Origin: a virus
Length of the DNA: 54,219 nucleotides
IMG/VR virus record: IMGVR_UViG_3300045257_000227
Coordinates: 1-54,219 of that record
Direction: 5' to 3' (one strand)
Positions within the stretch are counted from its first letter, which is position 1. Every line of letters starts with the position of its first letter. Below, one piece after another: positions 40,560-49,410 of the stretch. The notes under the pieces were generated by a model. It searched no databases, was not told where the DNA came from, and saw only the letters and a program-made list of their open reading frames with translations. Made by a program: the position numbers and the translations under genes.

Positions 40560-42104
40560 TTATTTCAGGTAGTCAAAGTTGCCAAGGGTGTTGCCCGCGT
40601 TGTGAACAAAATACAGCATCCATTTGGTCGCAAACCTTGCGTTCGAGGTCGCCATGATTCCGTTGATGCCCGGCACCTTGCTCGTTTCCGACTGGGACAG
40701 ATGAACGCCCCGAGCAAACGGGGTGTACCAGATTTTAAAACCGGCCTGACGCACCTTCATGCAAATGTCATCGTCCTCACAGTAGAATTTGTAACCCTCG
40801 TCGTACCCGCCAATCTGCTCAAACACAGAACGGCGAAACATGAAGGACGCACCGTTCACGTTCTCCATCTCACAAGGATAGCACACAGTCTCGGTGGTTT
40901 GGGTGCCAATGCCGTCAATGTGAATGAAGCCTGCCGAACCGTCTGGATTTCGAGTCTTGCCAGAGTGGTAAATCCTACCGTTCGGAAAACTGAGAAAGTG
41001 TCCGACGCACCCCACGTCATGCGCCATGACCGCCTTCATCTTGTCCACCGCGTCAGGCGCAAGGTAAACGTCGTCATTCAACACCAGCAGGTAATCGCCC
41101 GTCGCGTGCTTCGCCCCAAAGTTCACGTTGCGGCCAAACCCGATGCCGGACTCAGACGAGACGACATGCCGGATTTTCGTATTACCGATAACCCCTTCGG
41201 GCAGCACGGCCGCGGCTTCCCGTGTCACAATAATCTCGTCCACTTGCGGCAGCACGGCCAACAGGCACTTGTTGAGCATGTCCGCCGTTGGCTTGTAGAT
41301 CGGAATGACACAGGAAACCGATACGGCCGCTTTCGGCGGGTCAATCACGGTCGGCGGGTTGATGGCCCTTTTCACGGCCTGAATGATTTCTACCTTCATC
41401 CGCTCGTAATCCGCATACTTGATATATAACGCAAATTTCTTGTGCGGCGCGCTCCCACGCCAGCCGTCCGCCGCCAGAACAATCGTCGGCACCGGGGACG
41501 CCTTCGACAGATGCACATGCGCCGTCTCAATCGTCACCAGGCACGCCGCGCGGTCGTACAACCCAAGCAGGTCGTATATCCGATGCGCTTTCACTTGCGA
41601 CAGCCGGACAAATTCATGGTGCGGAAACTCCGCCTGTATCAGCCGCGCCAGTTCCTCTTTTGGCAGGAACGGCGAGCTTTGAGAGTGGTCCCCGAACAGG
41701 ATGTAGGGTTTCGCCTTCGTGTGTATCCCAAGGTCTTTCTCCCGGTCGGCGTTTCTTTTATCGAACACGAGCGGCCAGTCCTCGAAATGTTCCACGGCGC
41801 CCGCGCGGCGCCACTGGTCGAGTTGAAAACTCGGCGTCAATTGTTGCACCGGCATGTTCCCATGCGTCTGTAAAGCGATGACCTGACTGAACCGTTTTTT
41901 GGCAAACAGGATGGCACCGGCCAAGTCCGAACTGTCCCCGTTCCAAATCACCGGCTCGACATAGCTGACGCCTTCGAGAACTGAGGCATACTCCGGGCTG
42001 ATGACCAGCTTTGGGCGTTGTCCCGTCTCTTTGAAGTCGTGGTATAGGATCGGGAGGATGCTCAGAACGTCACCCGCCTTGGAAAGCTGGATGTAGCACT
42101 TCAT
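40560..42104 (-). CDS. fusion of a heptosyltransferase-like (GT9) and a family 2 glycosyltransferase
   Basis: This is a 514-aa protein. I place the start at MKCYIQLSKAGDVLSILPIL (42104, ATGA overlap) rather than 46 codons upstream. Residues 1-250 resemble GT9/heptosyltransferase GT-B-like folds (LSKAGDVLSILP, ACLVTIETAHVHLSKA). From about 262 a GT2 domain follows (SVSCVIPIYKPTADML) with LLVLNDDVYL (about residue 349) and the acid motif EDDDICMKV near the end. Such enzymes join two sugar-transfer steps in one chain. It is an unusual gene for a phage and may modify LPS or a virion protein. Confidence 0.85.
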   Translation of the reverse strand: MKCYIQLSKAGDVLSILPILYHDFKETGQRPKLVISPEYASVLEGVSYVEPVIWNGDSSDLAGAILFAKKRFSQVIALQTHGNMPVQQLTPSFQLDQWRRAGAVEHFEDWPLVFDKRNADREKDLGIHTKAKPYILFGDHSQSSPFLPKEELARLIQAEFPHHEFVRLSQVKAHRIYDLLGLYDRAACLVTIETAHVHLSKASPVPTIVLAADGWRGSAPHKKFALYIKYADYERMKVEIIQAVKRAINPPTVIDPPKAAVSVSCVIPIYKPTADMLNKCLLAVLPQVDEIIVTREAAAVLPEGVIGNTKIRHVVSSESGIGFGRNVNFGAKHATGDYLLVLNDDVYLAPDAVDKMKAVMAHDVGCVGHFLSFPNGRIYHSGKTRNPDGSAGFIHIDGIGTQTTETVCYPCEMENVNGASFMFRRSVFEQIGGYDEGYKFYCEDDDICMKVRQAGFKIWYTPFARGVHLSQSETSKVPGINGIMATSNARFATKWMLYFVHNAGNTLGNFDYLK

Positions 42105-42358
42105 TGCTTGGCCTTCCAAAACTGGCACGCCGGAGATTTTAGACGGATGTCGCTGCCCGGTCCGGCTGTTGCTTTGACCAAATCGCACTTCCAATAGGTC
42201 TTGGAAAAGTGGCGCGAGTAGGCGTGAACGCACGTCCGACAAAATTCACCAACTGGACCAGAGCCGGGACGCGCAGCGTAACCCTTTGGCTGTCCAATCT
42301 TCTTCATCGCTGCCCGCGCTTCCTCGATGGAGATGTCTTTTCCGAACAGGTCTTTCAC
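42101..42358 (-). CDS. small Cys-containing protein, 85 aa
   Basis: It begins MKDLFGKDISIEEARAAMKK. A metal site is likely from FCRTCVHAYSRHFSKTYWKC and SPACQFW (Cys at about 40, 43, 58 and 77). A helix precedes it. It is coupled by ATGA to the GT9-GT2 gene and to RusA upstream. Similar small zinc proteins often accompany RusA in phages. Confidence 0.7.
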   Translation of the reverse strand: MKDLFGKDISIEEARAAMKKIGQPKGYAARPGSGPVGEFCRTCVHAYSRHFSKTYWKCDLVKATAGPGSDIRLKSPACQFWKAKQ

Positions 42359-42795
42359 TCCGCCTCCTTAATCTCGACCTGACACCCAGGACGCTCGCCA
42401 AATTCCTTGTGTAACGATTCGTCAACAATCAGGGCGTCGTCATTCCAAATGATCCCCGTCAACGCATCCTCGACGCCGCGCGCGAGCTTCAATTCGTCAG
42501 GCTTTGATGTCGGTCGTTTCGGTGCCGAGTCGCGTAACAAGGCGGCATTCTTGCCCGTCCGGTAATGCGCTTTCGGACGCACGATGTAGAAGGTGAACCG
42601 GACTTTAATGGGGCAGTCCCACAACGGGCCGGAATATTGCCGTTGGCCTTCGTGTTTTACATCCGTTTTCCAGTCCTTCGAGTTTGGGTTGGCGTCCACG
42701 ATGACAACGCGCTTGATGTTCTTCATGTAGAAGCCGCGCTTGCTACCGGCAGGTTTCGGGACTCCGGCGACGAAGAAGGAGAGGGACGGCCTCAT
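42355..42795 (-). CDS. RusA-type Holliday junction resolvase
   Basis: This 146-aa protein has the characteristic SKPDELKLARGVEDALTGII (about residues 98-117) and WNDDALIVDE with the conserved catalytic Asp residues. RusA resolves four-way junctions and acts with the ERF/RecE-like system before packaging. Coupled by ATGA to the zinc protein and to the next gene. Confidence 0.9.
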   Translation of the reverse strand: MRPSLSFFVAGVPKPAGSKRGFYMKNIKRVVIVDANPNSKDWKTDVKHEGQRQYSGPLWDCPIKVRFTFYIVRPKAHYRTGKNAALLRDSAPKRPTSKPDELKLARGVEDALTGIIWNDDALIVDESLHKEFGERPGCQVEIKEAE

Positions 42796-43031
42796 ACAAC
42801 GCCTCGGTCAATCATCTCTTGAGCCGCGTCCTCTTGTAGAGCATGGTTAAGATTATCCAGCGCGCCAGAAAGAGAAGTCGAAATCTCGCCGGAAACATCT
42901 GCCTGTTTTTCTTCGTAGGGCCAAGACATAGTTCCTCGAAAGATTGATTTTCCGGGCATGACGTTTTTTACCGATAATTGCCCTCCGGCGTTCAGAGACA
43001 TACGAATCCAACTTTTGTCCATGTCGTTCAT
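42792..43031 (-). CDS. hypothetical protein, 79 aa
   Basis: I start it at MNDMDKSWIRMSLNAGGQLS (43031), overlapping the stop of the GroES-like gene. It has a beta-rich first half and a helical end (DNLNHALQEDAAQEMIDRGV). No known family is recognised. It is part of the coupled run between GroES-like and RusA genes. Confidence 0.65.
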   Translation of the reverse strand: MNDMDKSWIRMSLNAGGQLSVKNVMPGKSIFRGTMSWPYEEKQADVSGEISTSLSGALDNLNHALQEDAAQEMIDRGVV

Positions 43032-43318
43032 AAAAGCGCCAAAACGTAGTCCCAATCAACCACCGTGCATTTCTGGTCGTCGGCCAAAAACTGCATTTGC
43101 TTCTTGATCAAAACGCGGTCGCCGACCTTCACGTCGGGCAACTCCTTTGCGGCCTCGTCAGATAGCGCCATCACCGTGCCCCTGTCCGGCATGTCGCGCC
43201 GCACGCGGGGTATCCAGAACGACCCTATCTGTTCCTCAATCTCCGGCTTGATGAACACGAGCCGCCTGAGAGGGCGGAACGGCAGGGACGGCGTTTCGGT
43301 TAGCGCGTTGTGGTTCAT
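43028..43318 (-). CDS. GroES-like co-chaperonin
   Basis: This 96-aa protein has the small beta-barrel pattern of Cpn10. PLRRLVFIKPEIEEQIGSFW is the strand and mobile-loop start, then DRGTVMALSDEA and VKVGDRVLIKKQ match the conserved core of GroES. Phage co-chaperonins (T4 gp31) replace host GroES to fold a large capsid protein. The gene lies with packaging and virion genes, which fits. It starts with a TAATG overlap. Confidence 0.85.
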   Translation of the reverse strand: MNHNALTETPSLPFRPLRRLVFIKPEIEEQIGSFWIPRVRRDMPDRGTVMALSDEAAKELPDVKVGDRVLIKKQMQFLADDQKCTVVDWDYVLALL

Positions 43319-43587
43319 TAAAGTTCGCCCGCTTTTTCAGTGAGCATCGCTGCCAGCTTTAAAGCGGAGTCTTTGTCCAGTCCCAACCAATTCATAGGCT
43401 TGGTGAACTGGATGCGAACGATTTTGTTTTGCGGGTCTGTAGCAATCGCAAAGGCTGTTTCTCCATCGTCCTCACCTGAAATACGTCCGTGCGGCCATTG
43501 CCGATTTGCCGTGCCCGCCGCTTCATCCAAAAAACGTCTCATCAAGCGTTCTTCTTCCGGGTTTGAGTGGTGATGTTGTGCGCTCAT
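43318..43587 (-). CDS. hypothetical protein, 89 aa
   Basis: It starts MSAQHHHSNPEEERLMRRFL (43587, ATGA overlap with the HAD gene). A helical N-terminus with a natural HHH precedes a beta-rich core (ETAFAIATDPQNKIVRIQF) and a C-terminal helix. Common small-protein build; the family is not recognised. Confidence 0.65.
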   Translation of the reverse strand: MSAQHHHSNPEEERLMRRFLDEAAGTANRQWPHGRISGEDDGETAFAIATDPQNKIVRIQFTKPMNWLGLDKDSALKLAAMLTEKAGEL

Positions 43588-44000
43588 CGTTTGTTCCAAG
43601 GTTTAAAGGTTAGGATGTCGGCAAAGGGTGGAAATTCTCCCGTGAACTGAATGGCTCGGTCGTCAATCAAGACAGTCGCGGCTGGCTTCCAAAGTGGAAA
43701 CTTTATCACTTCGAGAAAGCGTGGCTCCAGCCCATGTTTCAAAAGCCATTTCTTCATCGCCCGACGACCTCCCCAGTAACGAGAGCGCGACGAAAAGATA
43801 TTTAATTCCCAGTCGCCTTGCGGAGCCATCGCACACCACGAATCAGGCACGGTGCAATGTTCGATGATAAACTCATCAATCCACTCCAAAGCGCCAAACA
43901 CAGGGGGGTCAGATATAGTCTTTGCTCCTTTCCATCCACTCGAATAGGAATGGATTACACCATCGAAATCCAAACACAGAATTTTCTTGTACGGTTTCAT
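43584..44000 (-). CDS. HAD-superfamily hydrolase/phosphatase
   Basis: This 138-aa protein has the catalytic LCLDFDGVIHS motif with D11 (nucleophile) and D13, and a C-terminal LIDDRAIQF acid motif. It would dephosphorylate a small-molecule or nucleotide substrate, not known. It lies between the scaffold and an unknown gene, and overlaps both (ATGA at the scaffold end). Confidence 0.85.
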   Translation of the reverse strand: MKPYKKILCLDFDGVIHSYSSGWKGAKTISDPPVFGALEWIDEFIIEHCTVPDSWCAMAPQGDWELNIFSSRSRYWGGRRAMKKWLLKHGLEPRFLEVIKFPLWKPAATVLIDDRAIQFTGEFPPFADILTFKPWNKR

Positions 44001-45244
44001 CGCCCAAGCTTCGTAATTTCGTCAATCATCCCGTCCGTCCCGCTGCGTTCACCGTCCTCCGTAGCCGCTGCGCCGCCTTCGCCGCCTGCTCCTGGGTCTG
44101 TTCCCTGCAACTTGGCTACCAACGCTTCCAGTTCGGTGATGCGCCCCTCCCGCTGCTTGAGCAACACCTCTTGCGCCGGCCACGCCGCCGCCATGCGCCG
44201 CACCAGTGCCGCCGTCTGCGCCTGCTCTTGAACCGTCTTTTGACCGAAAGTGCCCGAGTTGGTGTCCACGAACTTCAACCCCTCGGTCAACGCCTTGTTG
44301 TACTCATCGTTGCCGTCAATCGGTTGGAAATACTTCTGTGCCAGTGCCGCGTCAAACTCGCCGTAAACGCGCGTTGCCGCCTGTTGATTCTCGCGTGCCT
44401 TGCTTACGCTCATCTCGCGGTCCTTCGACCAGCCGTTGCGCTTGGCCTCAATCTCCTCGTTGGCTTGGTCCTCGATCTGGCGCAGTTCACCGACAAACTT
44501 CAAAACCACGTCGGCGTCATCTCCGAACATCTCACGGGCGATGCGCCGTTGCGCCGCCAAAGACGATTGCTCGGCTTGCACAAGTTGAAAGTCGGTCACG
44601 GTGGCCGGGCGTGGTGTGCCGCCTTCATTGACCTGCAACCCCTTCAATTCGGCTTGGATGTTCCCCCATACCTTGCGGGCTTTGCCTTCGTACTTCGCCT
44701 TGAACTCCGGCGACTCGCGGTAATCGCGGGAGTAAAGGTCGGCCTCAAGCTGTTGCAACCGTTCCTGTAAACGCGACTGTTGCTGCTTCTGCTCCGGGGT
44801 CAAGTATTCGCGGTTGGCGTACTCTTGTAGCCGTTGCTCGGTGGACGTGATTTTCGTGGAGAGCTCGGCCTTGGTCGCCTCGAACACCTGTTGCAACTTC
44901 TCATGCGCCGTGCGGAATTGGGCGGGGGCGGTTTTCCAGTCCAAGGGCTTGTCCTCGGTCTTGGGAGCGGGTGCGGCTGGTTTGGCAGGCGCGGGAGACG
45001 GTTTAGCAGCTGCCGGGGCTGGTTTGGCCGGTTCGGGCTTCGCGGGGGCCGCGGCAGGCTTGGCAGGGGGCGGACTCCCACCGGCGGGCGCGGGGACAGG
45101 CGCAGCCGCCGGGGGAGGTTCCGCAGCGGGAGGAGTCGCCACTGAATTGAGTTCGGCCATGATGCCATCGGCCATGCTGGTAGAACCAGATTCGGTCGGG
45201 GGCGCTCCGGCGGGGGCGTCGGGTGAAAGGAGGAGTTTTCGCAT
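43997..45244 (-). CDS. capsid scaffolding-type protein
   Basis: This is a 415-aa protein. The first about 100 residues are Pro/Ala-rich (repeated APAKPEPAKPAPAAAKPSP). A long coiled coil follows (about 105-190 and 240-290), and the acidic Gly-rich C-terminus ends DGMIDEITKLGR. Helical, low-complexity proteins downstream of the portal gene usually scaffold prohead assembly. Position supports this; the sequence has no enzyme motif. Confidence 0.65.
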   Translation of the reverse strand: MRKLLLSPDAPAGAPPTESGSTSMADGIMAELNSVATPPAAEPPPAAAPVPAPAGGSPPPAKPAAAPAKPEPAKPAPAAAKPSPAPAKPAAPAPKTEDKPLDWKTAPAQFRTAHEKLQQVFEATKAELSTKITSTEQRLQEYANREYLTPEQKQQQSRLQERLQQLEADLYSRDYRESPEFKAKYEGKARKVWGNIQAELKGLQVNEGGTPRPATVTDFQLVQAEQSSLAAQRRIAREMFGDDADVVLKFVGELRQIEDQANEEIEAKRNGWSKDREMSVSKARENQQAATRVYGEFDAALAQKYFQPIDGNDEYNKALTEGLKFVDTNSGTFGQKTVQEQAQTAALVRRMAAAWPAQEVLLKQREGRITELEALVAKLQGTDPGAGGEGGAAATEDGERSGTDGMIDEITKLGR

Positions 45245-45247
45245 AAA

Positions 45248-45574
45248 TCAGGAAATTACCGTTAAGTCTTTTTCAGCCGCTAAACCGGCTCCGTATTTTA
45301 TTTTGTCCCTTACGCAGCGCAAATCGGATTCACCTTCACCAAGAATCTCGTTCAGGAAGTCGCGCAAGGCGCGTATCTCCGCTTCGCTGTGCATCGACAT
45401 GTGCTGTGCCGGGTAGAACACTGATTCTTCCCCGTAGGATTCGGAAAACAAATGGAAATAGGGATTATAACGCGACAACCCTTCTCCCGTTTTTTGCTGG
45501 CCATTGACCAAGTGAATGCCGCGCTCGGCAAGCTTGCGGGTTATCATTTTGGCGTTTTGTGCTTGTTGGCTCAT
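45248..45574 (-). CDS. hypothetical protein, 108 aa
   Basis: This helical protein (MSQQAQNAKMITRKLAERGI) has a central HLFSESYGEESVFYPAQH and ends AEKDLTVIS. No known family is recognised. It is three bases from each neighbour, in the run between portal and scaffold. Confidence 0.6.
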   Translation of the reverse strand: MSQQAQNAKMITRKLAERGIHLVNGQQKTGEGLSRYNPYFHLFSESYGEESVFYPAQHMSMHSEAEIRALRDFLNEILGEGESDLRCVRDKIKYGAGLAAEKDLTVIS

Positions 45575-45577
45575 AAA

Positions 45578-45832
45578 TCAGTTCCCACCAACCGGCGGGG
45601 GCAAATGTTTCTTCATCATTTCGTCAAAAATCTCGACCAGTTCACGCTTCGCCTGCTCGTCCGGCGCGCCATTCAACAGCATCGCGTAGGCCGCGCCGAT
45701 GCAAAGGGCCGCTTCCGTGCAGTCCAGCTTGTGAATCTTGAAAGAGTGGAATAACGCGCCGACAATCACTTCGACCGGCGTCTTGCGCTGCTCGACCACC
45801 ACGCGGGTTACTTTGGGAAGGCGGTTGGTCAT
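45578..45832 (-). CDS. hypothetical protein, 84 aa
   Basis: This helical protein contains VIVGALFHSFKIHKLDCTEA and an Ala/Leu-rich helix; the end is Pro/Gly-rich. It is overlapped by ATGA with the next gene upstream. Possible virion assembly accessory by position; no motif is recognised. Confidence 0.6.
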   Translation of the reverse strand: MTNRLPKVTRVVVEQRKTPVEVIVGALFHSFKIHKLDCTEAALCIGAAYAMLLNGAPDEQAKRELVEIFDEMMKKHLPPPVGGN

Positions 45833-46104
45833 TTCTTCTCCCCCGGCTTGTAGTCCTGCTCATACGTCGCCAGCGTCTTCACCGGAAATTTCGGCATCGG
45901 TTCGGCCTTCTCCCCGATGTTGCCCATGATCTGCACAAGGATTTCCGCCCCGCGCATTTCCTCGGTCGTCGCGCCGCTGGTCGCCAGTTTCGCCAGCGAC
46001 AGCGCCACGCCGATTTGAAATGACGTGCTTTCCGCCATCGCGCGAAACTCCTTGGCCGGAGTCGGCAGATAGTCGGTGAAGGTCTTTTTGGCGTCGAAGG
46101 TCAT
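45829..46104 (-). CDS. hypothetical protein, 91 aa
   Basis: This mostly helical protein starts MTFDAKKTFTDYLPTPAKEF, with a hydrophobic helix around FQIGVALSLAKLATSG and a basic tail. It is ATGA-coupled to both neighbours. No known family is recognised. Confidence 0.6.
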   Translation of the reverse strand: MTFDAKKTFTDYLPTPAKEFRAMAESTSFQIGVALSLAKLATSGATTEEMRGAEILVQIMGNIGEKAEPMPKFPVKTLATYEQDYKPGEKK

Positions 46105-46298
46105 TTTTTAACAGGTGGAACACCGACCGCCTCAACGTATTTCTTTGTAAGCCACTCGTACTCCTCAATCAGCGCGTTCACCAACTGGGCGTTGGAAAGG
46201 CTTTTGATGATTTGTCGCTCGCCAAAGGCTTTAAGGATGCGAACAGCGTTCTTTTCCAGTCTGACGTAGGGCTTTGATTTGGTAGCGGCTTTTGACAT
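46101..46298 (-). CDS. small basic helical protein, 65 aa
   Basis: The sequence MSKAATKSKPYVRLEKNAVR continues into a helix (ILKAFGERQIIKSLSNAQLV), typical of small DNA-binding or portal-associated proteins. It follows the portal gene by 85 bp across a palindromic segment that could carry a promoter. Function is unknown. Confidence 0.55.
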   Translation of the reverse strand: MSKAATKSKPYVRLEKNAVRILKAFGERQIIKSLSNAQLVNALIEEYEWLTKKYVEAVGVPPVKK

Positions 46299-46364
46299 GC
46301 AATTCGATTGGATGCACTTTGCACCAGACTGAGCCTATTTGTCAACAGAATAATAAGTACATTA

Positions 46365-46386
46365 TAATGGCATTATAATGCCATTA
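46365..46386. promoter_or_regulatory. 22-bp perfect palindrome after the portal gene
   Basis: A perfect 22-bp palindrome is centred on CATTATAATG, overlaps the portal stop codon, and is preceded by a second CATTATAATG at 46360-46369. Both contain TATAAT on each strand. It lies in the only sizeable gap in this run (46299-46383). It could be an operator or a -10 element for the small genes downstream. It lacks a T-tract on either side, so it is not a typical terminator. Confidence 0.5.
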
Positions 46387-48834
46387 ATTCCGTGACGCCT
46401 TTTCCTTGGGCTGATGCTCCGCTTCATGCAGCCGCGTAATCGCGTCCAGCGTCGCCTTGATTGACTCGTGCATGATGTCGTGCTGCGTCTCGATTGCCTT
46501 GCGCCGAAGGTCGGCCTCGACTTGGGCATTCAGCCTGGCCTGCTCCGCGTCAAACGCCTGTTGCGATTGCTGCATGTTCTGCGCGTGTTGCTGGCCCTTC
46601 ATCTGCATTTGCTGCGCGGCTTTCGCAGCCTTCGGGTCAGCCTGCTCTGGACTCATCTGTGACGGGGGCAAACCGAGCATTTGCAGCACGGCGTTTTTGG
46701 TATCGGGGTTCAGGTCTTTAAACGAGAGCGATATGGCTTCGTGCAGGCTCCCGGCCTTTTGCTTCTCCGTGAGTCTCTGTCCGAAAGCCTTGACCTCGTT
46801 CATCAGTTTTCCAAGCCCGTCGCCGAAAACTTTGACCGCCTGTTTTTGCTGCGGATCGCCAGCCAGGACTTTAAGCGCTTCTGTCACGCTCTGCCCGACG
46901 GTGGCCAACCCAACAACTTCTGTCATGGTGCCCATTCCGTCCGTCCCCTGAATGCGCTGGACAACCGCCCCCATCATTTTCAGAAGTTGGCCGGTGTATC
47001 CCAAAAGGTCAACGCCCGTAACTGGGGCGGTCTTGATACCCATCATCATCGTTCCGAACAATCCTTCGGCGGCGCGTGAACCTGACGAGGACTGGGGCGG
47101 CACTGACGGCACCAACATCAACGCTTTCGCCGGGTCGTCCAACATGCTTTGAGTGGCCAGACGCAAAATGTTTTGCTGACTCTCGGGACCGAACATCGTC
47201 TTGACGGAAAGCAGCCAAAGCGCCTGTTGTTGGGCGACACTCTTGTCCCCGCCGCCAAGCACGCGCTCCGGCGTCGTTTTCCACGCCTTCGCGTTCTTCA
47301 CGATCTCCGCCGGGATGCCTTCCTTGATGCAACGCTCCTGAAAATCCTTCACGTCCGGGTCAATAGACGTGCCATCGCAGAACCGGCGCTTGAGTTCGTC
47401 GTAGTAAAAGCCCTCCTGCAAATACATCGTTTGCAGCATGGCCGACACCAAGGCCGTAGCTTGGTTCAACCGAATCATGGCTTCCTTGGCTGTCATCTGC
47501 TTCTCTCCGCCCCGGTCAGGCGACGACACGTAGGACGACGACGATTGCGCCAGAATTGAGTCCATCTGTGACATGGCATCGCCAACCAACGCTTCGTTGA
47601 TTTCATGCCGTTGCGCCTGGGGAACGATTTCCAACCCTTCCTCGATGAAACCGTATTGGGACAGGACTTGCTGCTTGAGCCGCGCCCGGTCTGCCGGGTC
47701 TTTGATGCGGAAATACATCTTGAGATTCTCGAAAGCCGCCTGCACAAACTCACAGCGAAGCCGGTTCAACGTCTCGATGGGTGCGTACAGGTCAACGCCC
47801 AACCCGCGCACGGCATGATACTTGGCCGGCGGCACAAAGTTGGAGTCACCGTACTGCACGTTGATGATTTGGGAAATGTCGTCCGCGAACGGTTCGCCCG
47901 TCCCGTCGAACAGGAATTTCTTGTCTATGTCCTTTATCTTCCCGCCCGTGTTCTCTTTCAGGTAGATGACGCGATACCATTTGTTCGGCTTGTCCATCTC
48001 CTGCCAGTAGAACGCCACGCATCTTACTTTCGGAATGGCATCCGAGTAATAGTACCCGGAGTTCTCGAAAAAGATTTGCTTCATCGCTTCCGGCTGGTCG
48101 CGCCAAGTGCTCGGGGTGCTCTCGTTGTAAAGGTCTTTCTGGCCTTCAAGAATCTGGTCAACCATTTCCTCGTTCCAACCCTTGATTTTGTTCTCGCCTT
48201 TCGCCATCTCAATGAGTTCCCCGATGACGAGGTACAGGTTGGCCGCGAAATACCGGAGATTAGAGAAGTCACACTTGGTTTCGGTCGGTATAAGCAAATC
48301 CTCCAAGGCGACAAAGCGCGGCATCAACTTGAATTGATTCATCCACATCATCGCGCCGATGCCGTGCAAGGTCACCGACTTGTTGCGGTCGGACAGGAGG
48401 AAGAAGTTTTTACGGCCGCTGATTCCCTCTTGCAAGGGCCGGTGCATGTTCTTCGTGAACACCTGTCCCCAGGTATCCCGCTTGTCTATCTGCCCTTCCA
48501 GACACGAGCATTGAAACAGCGTGCCGGGGTGCATGAAAGCGTTGTTCAACTGCGAGTTGGCGTCCCGCATGATGCGTTTGCCTTCGCCCCAGTTGACGTT
48601 GATGTTTATATTAAACTTCTCCTCCTCCTCTTTCGTGTAGGGACGCTGGCCGTTGAAAAGCACGTTTATATTTGACCTGTCTGCCGCGCGATCATCTTCG
48701 ATTTCTTGCATAGCCTTCACTACGTTTTGAACCTGCGAAGGACTACCGAATTCGGTTTTCCTTTTCTTCTTCTCCGCTCCCGAAGGTTCGCTGCCTTTAG
48801 GTGCTGTTCGTTTTTTATTGTCGTCTTCGGCCAT
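46384..48834 (-). CDS. portal protein
   Basis: This 816-aa protein is set to start at MAEDDNKKRTAPKGSEPSGA (48834); 50 upstream codons belong to the divergent HNH region. The first 40 residues are Lys-rich. The body is mixed alpha/beta, including MWMNQFKLMPRFVALEDLLI and KVRCVAFYWQEMDKPNKWYR, and the C-terminal 150 residues are a Gln-rich long helix (QQMQMKGQQHAQNMQQSQQA) like the barrel of podovirus portals. The dodecameric portal is the DNA gate and joins terminase and tail. Size fits the large portals of short-tailed phages. Confidence 0.8.
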   Translation of the reverse strand: MAEDDNKKRTAPKGSEPSGAEKKKRKTEFGSPSQVQNVVKAMQEIEDDRAADRSNINVLFNGQRPYTKEEEEKFNININVNWGEGKRIMRDANSQLNNAFMHPGTLFQCSCLEGQIDKRDTWGQVFTKNMHRPLQEGISGRKNFFLLSDRNKSVTLHGIGAMMWMNQFKLMPRFVALEDLLIPTETKCDFSNLRYFAANLYLVIGELIEMAKGENKIKGWNEEMVDQILEGQKDLYNESTPSTWRDQPEAMKQIFFENSGYYYSDAIPKVRCVAFYWQEMDKPNKWYRVIYLKENTGGKIKDIDKKFLFDGTGEPFADDISQIINVQYGDSNFVPPAKYHAVRGLGVDLYAPIETLNRLRCEFVQAAFENLKMYFRIKDPADRARLKQQVLSQYGFIEEGLEIVPQAQRHEINEALVGDAMSQMDSILAQSSSSYVSSPDRGGEKQMTAKEAMIRLNQATALVSAMLQTMYLQEGFYYDELKRRFCDGTSIDPDVKDFQERCIKEGIPAEIVKNAKAWKTTPERVLGGGDKSVAQQQALWLLSVKTMFGPESQQNILRLATQSMLDDPAKALMLVPSVPPQSSSGSRAAEGLFGTMMMGIKTAPVTGVDLLGYTGQLLKMMGAVVQRIQGTDGMGTMTEVVGLATVGQSVTEALKVLAGDPQQKQAVKVFGDGLGKLMNEVKAFGQRLTEKQKAGSLHEAISLSFKDLNPDTKNAVLQMLGLPPSQMSPEQADPKAAKAAQQMQMKGQQHAQNMQQSQQAFDAEQARLNAQVEADLRRKAIETQHDIMHESIKATLDAITRLHEAEHQPKEKASRN

Positions 48835-48856
48835 ATCGCTTAATGTGTTAATTGTT

Positions 48857-49408
48857 ATGAGACAACGCACAGTCCCAGCTATGAGCAAACGCGACTTGAA
48901 GCGCTTCCTGTTGAGGGTTAGGGTCGGAGAACGTCCAAAACACATGCCGCGCCTTGGGCATTGCATTAATTTTGTGGGGCACAAAGTTGGGACTGGATAT
49001 AGACATTTTAAAATCCGTAAGCACTCGTACTATGTCCATCGCCTTGCGTATAGGCATATTTTTGGACCGTTCAATAAAGACCTTGAGGTTTGCCACAGGT
49101 GTGACAACAAACAATGTGTAAATTACGAACATCTTTTCATAGGCACGCACGCTGACAACATGCACGACTTGAGAGACAAGGGGCTTCACCGTCCGGCCAA
49201 GGGAGATAAAAACGGCGCACGCAAACATCCAGAGATCAGACAGGGTTAGAACAACGGACGCCACAAGCTCACTGAACAGGAAGTAAAACAGATTCGCCGC
49301 TTGGTAAAGAATGGTGCCAGCCAAACGCAACTCGCCAGAACCTACCGGGTTGTAAAGCAAGCAATCTACCGGGTTGTGTGCCGGTGGTCTTGGCCGCATG
49401 TGGCTTAG
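48857..49408 (+). pseudogene. HNH homing-type endonuclease interrupted by an in-frame TAG
   Basis: The frame starts at ATG 48857. Residues 65-105 show the HNH_3 pattern: YYVHRLAYRHIFGP, then EVCHRCDNKQCVNYEHLFIG (Cys79, His80, Cys87, His92) and THADNMHDLRDKG. A TAG at 49247-49249 halts it after RKHPEIRQG. The same frame continues with NNGRHKLTEQEVKQIRRLVK and a helix-turn-helix (SQTQLARTYRVVKQA) to a stop at 49408, the usual C-terminal domain of these enzymes. One G-to-T change (GAG to TAG) would explain it. It is inserted on the opposite strand beside the portal gene. Confidence 0.8.
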
Positions 49409-49410
49409 AT

